Origin: Hymenolepis diminuta
Lineage: Eukaryota > Platyhelminthes > Cestoda > Cyclophyllidea > Hymenolepididae
Length of the DNA stretch: 64,000 nt
Reading direction: 5' to 3'
Assembly (NCBI GenBank): GCA_900708905.1
Contig: CAADRB010000046.1
Coordinates: 808,298 to 872,297, forward strand
The translations under genes and the position numbers were made by a program. Below, piece after piece: positions 27,033 to 40,580 of this stretch. Every line of letters begins with the position of its first letter. The stretch's first letter is position 1. Under the pieces are notes generated by a model. That model was not told the origin of the DNA, made no database searches, and saw only the letters and a program-made list of their open reading frames with translations.

Positions 27033-27135
27033 CAATCAGTGTGGAACAGGGCAAATGTGAATGCAAATGGAAGGAGTTCTAAATTTAGTGAAGATGGTGG
27101 GAATTTTGTAATGGTACCTAGCGATTCCGTCCCAG
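27033..27135 (+). CDS. protocadherin-like receptor, exon 3 (cytoplasmic tail)
   Basis: The acceptor TATTTCTTTTAG and a phase-0 start match exon 2. The 34 codons (beginning QSVWNRANVNANG) run to a CCAG|GTAAAC donor in phase 1. Both candidate next exons, at 27543 and at 29448, begin with the two bases this phase needs. No recognised motif. Confidence 0.7.
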
Positions 27136-27542
27136 GTAAACATTTAATTTAAATGTCTTCCAAATGTATATTTTGATATTTACCTCGATAAAATAGATTA
27201 TTTATCAATTATCATTTGAAAATTTACGAATTTTAGTTAATAAAAGAATTAAAATAAGGATCCTTAAATCAAATTAAAAAAATAATAAATGAATGCTTAA
27301 TTATAAAACTAATTTTATTTTAGAAAGGAATTTGATTTGACTTAGCATAAATTTCTTTTAATTTTGTCAAATATTTTGATTTATTTTATTTAATTAAATT
27401 AATTTGAATGAAAACTAAAAACTTATCATAGGTAGTATTTTTCAACAAAGTATAATGGTATTTTTAAAATATTTTGAATCAGTTCTCCAGCCGCAATGTT
27501 TTGTTTTATCCATCTGTTTTTGTTTTAATTTCTCATTTTTAG

Positions 27543-27703
27543 CTAGTAACTCAAAGACAAAAAATGCTCCTCACGGTCATAATCCAAAAACAAATCATAA
27601 TTTTATTATCGCGCCGCAGATATGCACATTCGGCATCATCCGAAAAATATTAAAGTATCATTATTCCGAATCAAACCTAACCCTTTTTTCCCTAAGCAAC
27701 TGA
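27543..27703 (+). CDS. candidate alternative terminal exon of the protocadherin gene
   Basis: A pyrimidine-rich acceptor (TCTCATTTTTAG) is followed by a start in the phase left by exon 3, then 52 codons to a TGA at 27701-27703. Use of this exon would end the protein at about 1210 residues instead of 1397. A poly(A) signal AATAAA lies at 27986-27991. The encoded tail is Asn, His and Lys rich and resembles nothing I know. Alternatively only the first 33 bases are an exon, using a weak GTCATA donor at 27576 that would rejoin 29448 in frame, or the match is chance. Confidence 0.35.
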
Positions 27704-27985
27704 TTCTCCTAACAATAATGTTGATTGTCGGAACAGTTGGCTTTATTTTAGCACTGTCAAAAATAAGAAGCTTTACACACGGAGCAGACACGAAGAGGAA
27801 GACGGGTGAAAAATTTCCCTTTTATCACCCACATTTATAGGGGAATGAAGCTCGTTCCATCCCCCCTTCCGGAAAGGACGTTTCTGAGATCCATTTTCTT
27901 TTTGAGCATCTTAAGTGTGTCAACTGAAATTGCAGTGATGCCAAGAATCTCTGTAACGATGAGATGAAATTTAAATTATTGAGAG

Positions 27986-27991
27986 AATAAA
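27986..27991 (+). terminator. possible poly(A) signal for the short protocadherin form
   Basis: AATAAA about 280 bases after the stop of the candidate alternative exon. The hexamer is common by chance in such AT-rich DNA. Confidence 0.2.
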
Positions 27992-29447
27992 ATTAACTCA
28001 CAAAACTTCACCACACAACACATCAGCTTAGTTCTGATGGGAAATTCGCACTTAATCACACATTGCCCACATCGCACAAGGGGAGGGAAACGTACCCATT
28101 CAGTGAGGGGGAGGAGCGGAGAAAGATGGGAGATGCGAGGAAAACAGGGGAAGCGACTTAGTGGAGGTTTAATTCCCATTTGATTGAATGAAATTACCCC
28201 TTCAAGCTCGCTGTGTATGCGTTTCCCACACTCTAATACACCACCACACTTTCCGTCTCAAATGATTTGTCCAAACAAATCGCTCTCACCCTTCGTTGGT
28301 TGTGGTTTAAATTCATCGTAGAAATCGTTCAACAGTGTTGATTAAAATTTCTTTCAAATTTAGTCCTTCTGTGTATTGAATTTTGGGTCAAATACTAACA
28401 GCTTCATATATGATTTTGCAAAGAAACTAATTTATTATACTTTAAGTTCCCATTTTCAAATTTAAATAACATTCTACTTATAAAAAGAGCAAAACACATG
28501 AATACTTTTACTTTGCCAAGGTTTAATACAATTGGAAAGGATAACAAAATATCTTATTCCTTGCATATATTTATATAATTGTCGCCATGCCATTAGATTA
28601 TCTGGTCCGTATTTTGCGTAAATGAATAACACAATTACAAATAATAGTGATATTCTGAGTTTTTCAAAGCCTTTGGTCTAAAATACTGCTTTATACGTGT
28701 TTATTTTAGTTTAATAAAGTAAGAAAATAGAAATTTATCATCTGACAATTTATCTTTGCCCCAGTTATTTAGAGGAACCATGTACTAATAAGTGTTCTTT
28801 ATAAGTTTTTGGCCGTTTATCCCTTCAGATAAAGAAATTCACTATTAAAAAAGGATCATTTTTGTTTAAAAGGACCTATTTTAAATGGTTACGCTTTGTT
28901 AAGGTAAATATAATTGACCATTAGGTCCTTACAATAGTTCAACTCGAGTGGACCAAGTTAAAAAAATCTCTTGGCTATTAAAAGAAAACAAGGTGTATCG
29001 ACATAAGTTAACCGACCTCTCATTTTCAATATATTTATCAATCAGCTTTGAACATCAGGGAACCAATAGGTCGGTTACTAGAGGGCAGGAGGAATAACAC
29101 TATTAGTGCCCTGATTAACTATCTAATTCTCTCCGATTCCATACAGCTCTAATTTCAACAGTTATGTCGTTCTTCGTGTTCAGATGCTTTCGGCTGAGGA
29201 ATGGTCAGAAACAAATTACAACGTATTATCTAGATCAAAGTGATTAATCAAGTTCGGAATATCTAGCCGTTTAAAATGTTCGTAACAGTTCTGATGAATG
29301 GTTTAGCTCCGGTCTTATACCAAGCTTCAATAAGTGCAAAACTGAGCAACCAAAGCAATATTTAACAGGCAGCTGATCTAGCTGATCTAGCTTACTGATA
29401 GCCCATTCATCAAGTACCAATAACTAAAATGTGTAATTTATTTACAG

Positions 29448-30169
29448 CCTGCGCCGGCGAATCGACACGATATCTCTTGCTTCCTGCTCTTTCAACACCT
29501 TCAACCGCCATTATCAGCATGCCAAGTACATCTCACAATGATGCCAATAATCATACTTTCACGAAGTCTTCGAAAACTGATCAACGAAGACAATCTCAAT
29601 GTGCCTGCGAGAAGAACGAAGACGACCATTATCAAAATAATGCCATTCATCCTTCCCTTCGACCCTTTCTAACGCCACCACCCAAACGAAAGTTCATCAA
29701 ACCGAGAGAGGAAAACAATGAAGTGTTGGAGAATGTCCATTTTATGCTAACTGATAACCAATACACTCCCCTTATTGACACTTCTAACCCTTCACAGAAT
29801 CCCCATGAAAATCAGTACTTGATCATCACAAGTCGAGGCCCAGATATGACTCCAGTCTACAACACAATTAGTAGAACCGTAGCCAGTCGTGGCTCATCAC
29901 TTCCAAGAACCATTCGTGGATGTTCTCGATCTCTGGAAACTGTGGAAGATAAAGACACGTTGGGGATGAATCATTTGAAAAATAATGTTGAGGAAGTCAT
30001 TTTGGTACCCACAGGAGCCTCACAATCTCAATCCCCGCCGGCCCTGAACAACAGCATCCATCAAAAACCTCAAAATTTTCGCAGATTCGAGGAGAGTAAT
30101 CAAGCAGCCGAGGCGCGGCTTCGAGCTGATTATATTTCACTTGAAGATCTCTTCAGCTCTTGTGTTTAA
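29448..30169 (+). CDS. protocadherin-like receptor, last exon (C-terminal tail)
   Basis: The acceptor TTATTTACAG and the first two bases complete the codon left by exon 3. The frame then stays open for 240 codons to a TAA. This is far longer than chance frames here and richer in G+C than the flanks, as expected for coding DNA. The peptide is polar and low in hydrophobic residues. It is rich in Ser, Thr, Asn and Pro, with a Pro/basic patch (TPPPKRKF) and Ser/Arg-rich segments (SRGSSLPRTIRGCSRSLE) that could be phosphorylated or bind partners. It ends DYISLEDLFSSCV. An upstream ATG at 29429 lies inside the intron side of the acceptor and is not the start. It would be the intracellular end of the receptor. 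Confidence 0.75.
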
Positions 30170-30478
30170 CGTGTATTTTACTGTGTGTGTATATTAACAG
30201 ACTATGGATTTGTCTTCCAGTGTATAATGAAATCTTTTGAATTTGCTATCCTATGTGAATAGGGTTTTCGTGAAGTCACCTTTTGCGCAGTGTTAGAGGT
30301 TGTTTCTATTAAAATTTTTCTAGGTATCGTAAAAAAACAGCCAGATACTTTGATCACAGGAAAATCTTTGGATGGAAAAAGTTTTAAAGGATTATAAAAA
30401 CCTACTTTATGTTGACTAAAATGTCAGAAGATAAGGGCCTTCTAACACATCCTCAGCTTTTGTTTCATAATCGTGGAG

Positions 30479-30484
30479 AATAAA
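30479..30484 (+). terminator. probable poly(A) signal of the protocadherin gene
   Basis: AATAAA about 310 bases after the stop codon, the best-placed canonical hexamer I see downstream. Confidence 0.35.
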
Positions 30485-33400
30485 AACTCTTTTAAATCAA
30501 CCTGATTCAATAGTAAATTAAAACTCAGATTTTCAATAATCTAATCTACAAAATCGGGTCAAATTGAAGTCATCATCAAGACGGATAAGTGCATATATTG
30601 TAAGAAATCCTAAATTTCACTACAACTAACGGGTTCTGTTTCCACAGACCTTCTGTGCCGAAAAGTCTTGTTAAAACAAAAAGAATATAACGATAAAAAC
30701 TAAATCGATGTTGAAAATATAAGAAAGTCAATCAGTAGCAGGTTCCTTCGGGAAACATCCTAACTATTATAACCCAGAGAAGGGCTAAGAATTGAAAAGG
30801 TTTTTTTGTTTTGGGGAAGCACAGCCATTAATAGAAGGTGAAATAAATAATAAAGAGAAAAAGATTGAAAATTTGTTGAGAATGAAGTCAGAGTATTAAA
30901 AGAACCCTGTTTTTTATTTTTGGGTTTGGGTATATAAAATTCACCTAGTGTGTAGTTAGCATTCCAAAATTCAAAATTTATGCCTTTTCATCTACATTAG
31001 TGAGAAAATTCTTGTCCATTATGTCCATTATGTATTGACGGTTGAGTAATTTGTATGTCCTGCCTTAAGACTGAAAGAGGCTGAGAAAACGGAACAGCAG
31101 CTCACATAATCTTAAAAGGGCAGAGGTGACTAGAATTCACTCAGAATAATCTCGTTCCCATCTGATAGCATGTACTAGGTAAATTTATAATAAAAGTTAA
31201 TTATAAGTCAATACAAACGAGAAAATGAATAAGGAACGTAGAAGTATCAAAAATATCAAAACAAAATAGTGAGATATTAAATATCAGGAAAACATGTATA
31301 AATACAGCTTCGTTTTCCTAACAAAAGGGTATCTAACTCTGGAAAAAGTTCTGCTAATGCAAAGATTTTCTTATGCTTAAAAATTTATGGCTTAAATTAG
31401 TAAAAGATTGAGTTGCAATACTACAAAACATAAAAATTTATGATATTTTAACTCCCACTACCAAAGAAATTGACAAAAGTTAATTTGCATAAACCCTGAC
31501 AAGCCCGCTAATGCATCTAATCCCTTTTTAAAGTAGCCAAAAAGCTGTTAAAAAGTGTCTTTCGAATCTGGAGTTCAATACAACCACTTGTGATGAGATA
31601 TTTCCTAGAACTTTTACATAGATGATAAAAACTATCAGACTCTAAATATATTGCTGAAGGAATCTTTCCTTAGCAGAGGAAGAGACGACTCGTTAAACGC
31701 CCATTAATCTGTCGGTAGAGAAACACAAATGTCATCCTTTCGAAGGTGAGTTTAATAAAAACTAACCGCCCGACCCCAAATCAAGCCGCCCCATATATAT
31801 TAAAACAAAATGTTGGTAGAAAAATTGTTCCCCGAAAGGGCCTGAAATACCAAATTATTCCACTCAAGTCGAGTGATATATGTTGCGGAATATTTATAAT
31901 ATATAAATTTTTACAAAATGTTTAGTTTTATTTTAATTTTAATCAGTTTTAAGTTGATCAAAAGTGGACCTAATATTGAGTGGAAATAATAACTACTTGC
32001 CTAAGTATTATTAAATTTTAACTAAAACATCACTATTAATTAGTACGATAAGTATATTTTAATATAACTTAAATATCCGTATATGGTTTTAATGAATTTA
32101 TATTGCTAACTGAGAAGAAAAATTTATCCACTTACCAATCGAAAGAATTATTAGGGTATTAAATAATTCATTTGAAGGAAAACAGTGCCCAGAGGGTTAA
32201 ATTGTCATTTGATGGACTCTTTATCAGATTCCTTCAAAAATAGCTCTCACTCGATGAAAGAGAATCATGAAATTCATGAATTCAAAATTTACTTTTCAGT
32301 TGAATGCCATCCTTCATGAACTAACTGTACATGAATAATGAAGTAAATGTCAGAAAAATGATCAACCGTGCGACGACAGTTCCATAAAGCATGACAAAGT
32401 GGCAGATGACCAACTTCGAGATAAAAATGTAATAAACAGCCCATTACGTAACATTTTGATTTAATGTATTGCTTTTTAAAGGTTTTGCTGACATTTGGTA
32501 ATTTGGTAATTTAATGACTTCCTTTTAAGATTGGTATTTGCAATCTCCGCACCTGTTAATGAATAAAAACATGTTTGCGTGATAAGTAACTTGTATGATT
32601 TCTTCGCAGCTTATCGTATTTATCACAAAATAAATCGCTGACCTCAAGTCAAACGATGTACAAAAAATTTGTCTGCCAAAATTCCACACATTAGAGAAAA
32701 GTTAGTTAATTCATTAGATAAAGCATTTGCCTTGATGCGTTCTTAACGCGGTACAAAGTAACATTTTATGGAAACCTTTAACGTATATATTATTAGCACA
32801 TTGTATATTAAGTCAATTAATTGATTAAATAATATGCATTTTAACCTTGGTGATGTATATATTTAATCAAAAAAACAAGAAAATGTAATAATTTTATTAA
32901 TATTTTTAAATGGATTTCTTAATTTTCACTCTTGGCTGAATGCTCCAATTTTAAATATTGCGGAAACTGATTTGAACTCATTCGAGTGTCACCTTTCCTA
33001 CACATTCGGGTTTGGCTTTTGGTGTAGAGATTATGCGACGATATTTTGAACAGCCACCTTAAATGATTTTTCCATTCTCATGCTAAGTGAGCAAAATGAT
33101 AACCATCATAAATCAAAATATGCTTGTACTGGTGGCACGGTGATCAACTTGGACATTCATCAAGTTATGGGTAACCAAATCGATGTTCAGCTGTGCACAT
33201 TCAATGAATATTTACATCTTATTTGCATAAAGAGGAGTTGAATGTAAACTTCTGTTCAAGCCACCTCTAAAGCGCCTTCGCCTATTTACGTCATGTGCTG
33301 TTGACGTTACGTTCTTAGACTCTCTTGATATTGAGAAGTGGCCATTCTTTTATTATGAAAACGAATAAACCATAATCAGACAATGACTAAATTTTCTGAA

Positions 33401-36400
33401 TTATATCATCTAGGGCCTGAGATGAGGGTAAGATTACACAAATGAGAAATCCAATTATTATTTGCGTAGTGTGAAAGACAGGGAAGGGAAATAGGGAGAG
33501 CGGAAGATGACACATATGGGAAGATAATGTGGGAGTTTGATACAGGCGTAGTCAGATAAGAATACAGCGTCACACGAATAACGCTTTCTACTGCTAAATG
33601 GGATGCCAATAATATTAAGCTGCTAATCGTTGACTGGAACGGGTTAAACTCCACATTCCATGCAACGTTGCGGCACAAACTGTCCCGAAGTTAGGATGGA
33701 AACGAAGGGGTGCTTGAATACGTCTTATTGGGTTGGTAGAGAAAGGGACTGCATTTGGGTTCGATTTGATACGTGTTAAAGAGAAAGAGCCCATTTGCAA
33801 AGGACGACATAGAAGTGTGTTCATCCATGATAAGGTAAGATAAAGTGTCTACTTAACATTACTTAAAGAGACAGGTCATTAGCGAACGGGAGCAAAGAAA
33901 CAGGTTCTTACATACAGACCTAAGATAAGGCTGACATACTGACACACATAGATAATTACGGGATGGAGTTTACAGGCATCAGTAGTAGGCTGTAGCGATT
34001 CACCAGAAGATAGTCAGAACTGACACTGCTAATTTAATGATGATGTAATCATAACAGACGCATGCTAAATGATGGTAAATATCACGCACCTGTTATTTCT
34101 GATGAAGAAATTTCAGCAGAATGTATATTTCCCTATCAGAGAGGTCCGTTTTCTCAGGTGAGAATAGGTCACTTTTATTCAACACTCTTCAATAATCATT
34201 ACAATGTTTCTCACTATTATCTGCTAAATACTCTTCCACAGTGTGCTGAACTCTTGTTAAACTAATTACAAAGTTTAAAAGTATCAGTATTTCATGTTTT
34301 ACTAGCTTGTATTCAGATAGACCTTTTAATAATAAATTTCTGTTAATATCAAGGCGTCTTCATATTTTCAATTATAAATGCAAATAATGGAGTCTATATT
34401 CGATTGTTAAAATAAAACAGTCGTTCCTGCAGAATGTCCTTTTGTAACTTCCCCGTTGACCACTTTTGTTAAGTGTGAATTTTCTATTCTGTAATACTGC
34501 TAGGAGATCTAGTTCTGCTGCCGCGGTATATCCTTCACTAGATATTGCTAGGCTACAGATCACTCAGACTTAGGGAGGGGTAAGACCGTGTGCAGTTATT
34601 CTAAAGTTGCTTTATTAAATTTTTCGTAAAACTTCTTATTGCAGAACATAATTAACGACTGTTCCAGTGAAGAGGGGATTTGTCTTGACTGAATGTTCAG
34701 ATACTTGACCCGGCATGTACTCGAATAGTAATTTGACAGAGGCCACCCCTAGAGTACTGCTCATCATTCAGAATAACATAGATTCTTTGACTTTATGTTG
34801 ATGTTTCCTTATTAGGTTTATTTTAATAAAACCGAATTATTTGGTTTTCATTAACTTATAAATAAAAGAAAAAATTTATCTTATTTTATTACTTCAGCTT
34901 TGCAAAAACTGAAAACAAAATTACTTTAATTATAAGTTTAAGAGAAGGAAATTAAAATGCACGGTAACCATATTACCATTTAAGTCTGCAAGCAAAGCAT
35001 TTAATTTAAATGCTGAAAGATTAAGCACATTATTTAATTAAATTATTTAATAAAGGAATAATGGAGGCAATTATAGGAAAGTCTTTTGAATCGACACTTA
35101 AAGTTGAAAAATGCAATTTTTCATCATTATTGCCATTGCATCGTAGAAAACAATTAGGATAATGTAAAAAAATGTTGAAAAAAGTTTTTCACAACGGGTT
35201 CTCAATAGGTCATTGTGACCAGAGAGGTGAAAATGTTCTTTCGATAGCATTAATATAATGGTGCATTTCAACTGTATAAAATGAATGAAAAGACATGAAT
35301 ATGGATACTGCTTTTAGGATAATATAGTAACGAAATACTATTAAACTGTTTTTTTATTAAAAGAAAGCTATCTGTGCATTAAAACCTGAGGAGTATTTGA
35401 AACTAATGTGTCGAGTCGATAACTCGGTTTAAATGCTTAATAGATAATTAAAGAAAAGTATTTTTTGGATCAATGTTCTAGCAATATGTTGAGTGGAATC
35501 ATCAAACTCGAATATGGCATTAAATCACCAAATTTGCGTTACGCTTTTAAAATAGCAATTATGAAAATTATGAATGTGCTTTTTATCAACATTCATGGCG
35601 CCTAAATGAAAAATTCGAACCGCGGTAAACCTTGCCATTTTAATAAAAATTTCGATTTGACAACTCAAAACAAACCGTGAGAAATGTTTTATCCTCTTAA
35701 AACGACCATTACAGATAAAAAATATGCTTTTCACACTGGAGAATTGCCAAAACGACGATCAAAATGCGCGTGAGATATGGAGTTTAAATATACAGCTTGA
35801 ACTTTAATAATAATTCTCTTTAAAGCATATTTTCCTTCAGCCTTTAGAACGAAATAAATTACTTTGGTCAATTCTTGTTAATGATGTATGAAAAATTTTC
35901 CAATCGAAGAATAAAATTCGAAAAAAACTGAAGGACATTTGTCGCATAAAACGTCTAATTGACTAATTTAAGGGATATTTTTGAATAATTGGGAAAAATT
36001 ATAAGTCTCAATAAAGGATGTTTCCCTATCTATGGGTATCTGAAACTGATAATAGAATGTTAGGGCTCAGAGGAAATTAGAAAAATAGGGATGCTGGGAA
36101 GAAAAACTTCGGAAGGAAATGTCATGCGAAAAAAATTATAGGAGCCTGCTGATCCATAAACCATAAATTTTATTATTTAAGGTAACACTACAGATTTTCA
36201 TTCAGAACCAGACTGCAATACTCAAAACTTTGATCTGCTTTATTTAGTTCAGGAATCAGTACATTTCTAGTTACAGCCAATATTTTCAATTGAGTGTATA
36301 CGCGACAGCTAAATAACAGGAAACTGATCTTAAAAATGCTTTATTATTATTTTTTTATTTTATTCTAGACACTAATCAGCATTCTCTTGAAAAAACGAAG

Positions 36401-39400
36401 AAATTTGAAAAGATTTCAATTCTTTGCAAGATTTTTCGTCTCCCTTAATCGTTGGTTTTCAAATGTGATCGATGCAATTTCCATAACTACTAGAGATACT
36501 AGATATAAAAGTTTTGAATGATCACTTATTTGTAGAACGAAGTGTAAATTACAGAAAATCTGATCTAATAGGCCACATTCTTTGTCGTCTTTTAATCAAG
36601 AATTTCGCTTCTGTCAATTCCTGATTAGTCTTTGCAAAAAGAACATCTAACGAATGTCCCCCTTCGGCATCATTTGAGCTGCATTTTTTCCTCATCAAAT
36701 TTCAACTCTTCTTATGTTTGCGAGCGCTTAAAGATTCGCAATTTTTCAACAAATCATTTAGTTAATTTGGTAATTAGGAAAATTTTGGGCAGAAGTTAGT
36801 CTGACATTAACTTGCCATTATTTCCCGTCTCCTTCTCCACCTATTGCCTCTGTTACTGTCGCAACTGAGTCTTGTTATTTCTGTTATTTCTGTTCCTCAC
36901 CAGATGGCAGATAATGCATACATGCACCAGAAGGTGGGTTCCTTTCCAGCAACATATGGCCGTCAAATTTGCGCATTAATTAATATACTTCCTAAACAAC
37001 GGTCCAATCTCTCCCTCTCATCAAATTTTCGAATAATCTAATCATCACATTATAACAAAAAGTATTTAAAAAATAAATTTTTTGTAATGACTTAAATTAT
37101 TTGTGATAATTTACATTACGCGTTTGTTTTAGAGTGTTATTCAAGTAGTAATTAAAAATATTCACAAACTTATTTACAAAATGTTGCTAGTGATATAGTA
37201 AAATATTATTAAAAGTTATTCCATTTTATTAATTAAACTTATTGGTAATTCAATTTATCTTCTACTAAATATTTGTCAAATAAATTATAATATTTGTTTT
37301 CTGCGTAACGAACCTTTGATGAATTTATGGCCTTTGGCGACATTTGTTGTAATCCAAATTCTGTCATAAGTTGCGGCAAAATTACAGCACATTTTGTAAC
37401 GAATTGTCCGACTTTTTGATTAGGTCTTGTTATTTGCTTTTAATAAAACCACCCCAATTTCGCATTTTATGAAAACTATAAGTCTGTGTGCCTAAAACTA
37501 TGTAGGAAATGCTAAACAGGAAGACCTGTTTTGGATGCACATAACATACAAACATAAAATCTTTAAATAGTAAAAATATATTCCTAGGACAAATCACTCC
37601 AGTTTGACAGCGAATGGTGCAAATATAGTGTTTCCCATAGTAATGTACTAAATTAGTGGTTAATTTGGTATGTAATTATCAATGTAAAACACCAGAAAAT
37701 CACAAATTTTGGAGGAGAAACTCTTTCCTAATTTTCTTTTTAATTGTTATAAATGAATTACAAAATTTTCGTTCGGAAAACTTTTTAGGTTATTTTTTTA
37801 AATCTAGAATTTGTCCATCTAAACTTTTTCAGGATGTGCAGAAGACTTGGATCTTAACAAAAATTGAGTCACATTGAAGAAATTGATAAGTTTACCTATA
37901 TTTCATCCACTATGAGTTCTCTATCGCTATCTTTGGCAAAGTTTTATTCTTAAAATCTCAATTTGTGCGCTTTTTTGTCGAATCTTATTTATAAATATTA
38001 TATTCGACATCCTCAATGATGTCCCCGTCTTACTTTTAGCATAATCAGTAATGTTTCATTCCCTTTAAATGACGTTAAATTCGTTTGATTCATTATATAT
38101 TTTAAACCACGAGCTTATGTTAGACATAAAGTAACAAGATCCGAGATCAACCATTTAGGAATTATCAGATTTTAGGAACTAATGGGCCAGAACCAGATCG
38201 CAGAAGCCATGAATATAGCTACCAGTTAACGATAGCAAACAACAATTCCAAAAAGTAGAACACAAATAGTTGCCCAGGCTAAAGAGTATCGAATAAACAA
38301 CAATGAGAATTCCAGAAAGTAAAAGAGAGATGAGGAAGAGAAGAGATGAGACGGAAACGTACGGGCAGGTAAGTAACAAGTGTGTGTCCGCATATATGTG
38401 TGTGTTTCTGAGTGGAAATAAAAAGACAATTTATATTAGGAACTTGGGCAAGGACGAGCGTTAGGGAATGAGTGCAGGCATGCCTTTAATGAAACGGGAC
38501 AGTAACAGAAAAAAGAAGGATCGATAAACTCGTCTAGACATGAAAAAGGGGGATTAGAGCCATAGAGACATAAAGACATCACTGGAGCTTCGTGGATGGG
38601 AAACCAACGTATGGTCATGGCGAATAGGATTAAGGAATAATTTGGGAAACGCTTAGAGAGTCATCCATCACTTACAACTACGAGAATCCATATTTCAACC
38701 CAATCTATAGTTTTAAAAAAATATACCGGAATAGTCTGGAAGAACCATATTCTGCCTTTTCACTTTAAATGTTTAATTGAAGGTGATTTTAAAATTCTGA
38801 CTCACCCTGGTGCTGATAATAAGCCAAAATGAAACTTCATTCCCGTTCTTCTAATAATTCGAATATGCCGATACAACTACTTCGTTTTAGCATTTACACA
38901 GAGCATTTCAAATAGAATATTTAATCAATGGACTTTAATATTCTGTATCTTTTAGATGAAACAATGAGTACAGACATTTGTTTCAAATCTAGCATGCAAC
39001 TAAATTTTTTTATTAAATAAATAATCTGAAAAATGAAAATATTTGCCTAATTTTTTGTGCATATTCTTTTATTCAAATAACCTTCACTCAAATTACCTAG
39101 GCTTATGCAGGGTAGTGTTATCCATACAATGTTTAAATTTGACTAAACCAATTTCTTCCAACTGTTTTGAAAGTTAATAACGACTTATCGTGGACTAAGA
39201 AAATAGCCAAAACCCCGTCGATATGATTTACGTTCTGAGCATTAGGCATTAGCACAAGGAAAGGAAATCAATTCATATTTAATGAGCCGTTTTATAGATG
39301 GGATTTCTGCCTCAGACCCATTAGCACTTCATATACCAGCCGTGGGAAGAAAATTTGTGTCACCGGTATAAACGTAGTTAGTATATCACTACGAGATCAA

Positions 39401-39692
39401 TATCTCTGCCATGACACATTAACAAAAAGAAGTGAAAAAGAAGTTGCTCTTCTGTGTATTCCAAAATGGTAACAAGATTCTCTTTAAATAGCACGCAATC
39501 TCAAAACATTATTGAGCTTTTAAATAACTATGCTATAGTCAGCAATAAGTCATCCGTAAGAATTAACTAATTATAATACTCATTTTGGGAAATTAAACAG
39601 TAATTGCAGCCTCGTTGATCATCCTTCGGTTTAACAGTAATAACAGTATTAACAGTAAAATGATTAGTCACAGTAACAGAAAAATTTTACAA
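30485..39692. other. intergenic, mostly empty
   Basis: About 9 kb of AT-rich DNA with no supported gene. It holds a weak SINE-like fragment (33130-33195) and a possible 30-base microexon pattern at 36904-36933 (see findings). Short tandem duplications occur at 31015, 32495 and 36870. Confidence 0.45.
33130..33195 (+). repeat. possible SINE-like 5' fragment
   Basis: GGTGGCACGGTGATCAACTTG resembles the A-box half of the SINE copies (compare GGAGCGATGGTCAACGTG at 9480). A poor B-box (AAATCGATGTTC) follows. The stretch also resembles 57670-57760. There is no recognisable tail. Confidence 0.35.
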
Positions 39693-39965
39693 TTTTTGAT
39701 TGTGAGAAGCAGCTGACATCGAATAACAGTAAGTCTAACAAGCAATAAGGTTGAGGGGATCTGAAAGACACAGAGAACAGCTATTAGGTATCAAAAAGTC
39801 TTCGTTTGATTTTTGGACTCGGATTGTACTATTTTTACCAAGTAGGCAGTTCACGTTTCAAAGTTCGAATTTCATTATTCGTCCCATGGATTGGGGTAAT
39901 TGCTTGTCTATAATATTCAGCGCCTACTGACTGATATTATTTATTATTTAATTAAGAAGGGTCAG
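39693..39965 (+). repeat. dispersed repeat R3, copy 2
   Basis: Second copy of the repeat at 25245-25515, same orientation and length, moderately diverged. CGAATAACAGTAAGTC near the start is identical in both copies. Confidence 0.6.
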
Positions 39966-40214
39966 ACTTGCCGCCTCATTTCTTGCTATCAGCTTACGAT
40001 TTTAACATAGCAACAGCAGTAAATAGTAATGACTACATTATTATCATTTAAAAAGGAATGATTACTGGTAAGATAGGAATTTCACTAACGTAAAATTTAT
40101 ATTAACCGATTTTGAATAAACTGTTATAAGCTTCTTCACATTCTGATTGGTCCATTGGTTTTACTTTATAATGGTATAAAAGATTTAGTTGATAAAACAT
40201 TTTACTACTCCTCT

Positions 40215-40335
40215 TATTTGTTAAACATTATCAGTACTCTTGGGCATTTCTCTCACTGGGTATGCACGGATGGCCATCGAAGCCATGACCTCTGGCTTCG
40301 CAGACGAGCATCTTAGTTAATGCAGACAGATAAAC
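40215..40335 (-). repeat. tRNA-derived SINE-like repeat, copy D (3' truncated)
   Basis: The minus strand carries the tRNA-like half with a B-box-like GGCTTCGATGGCC, then TACCCAGTGAGAGAAATG, matching the TACCCAATGAGAAGAATGG block of copy A. The tail is missing. Confidence 0.5.
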
Positions 40336-40580
40336 ACCCAAGGTGGGCAAAAATGGCAGTATATTTTGCTAAATTTTGCTAACTAGTGAATGGGAAAGAT
40401 GTCAAACTCTTCCGATCAACTCTCCTTATTGCATACGTTTGTCTGGCTAATTTGATGTATATTAGCCTTATACATACGCCTACGATTACATTAATAAAAT
40501 TTAACTAACATTTCCGGAAATGAGAAGTTTTTAACCGAATGCAACTCAACATGGCGAAAGGATAGCTTAATTGTAAGAGG

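Larger units (their letters stand above)
27136..29447 (+). other. intron before the last protocadherin exon
   Basis: About 2.3 kb, from GTAAAC to TTATTTACAG. It contains the candidate alternative terminal exon (27543-27703) with an AATAAA at 27986. A G/C-richer stretch at 27850-28260 shows nothing I recognise. Confidence 0.65.

Noticed and set aside
29429..29447. ATG at 29429 as the start of a separate 246-codon gene
   Set aside because: It lies on the intron side of a clean TTATTTACAG acceptor, and the frame after the acceptor matches the phase of the protocadherin exon 3.
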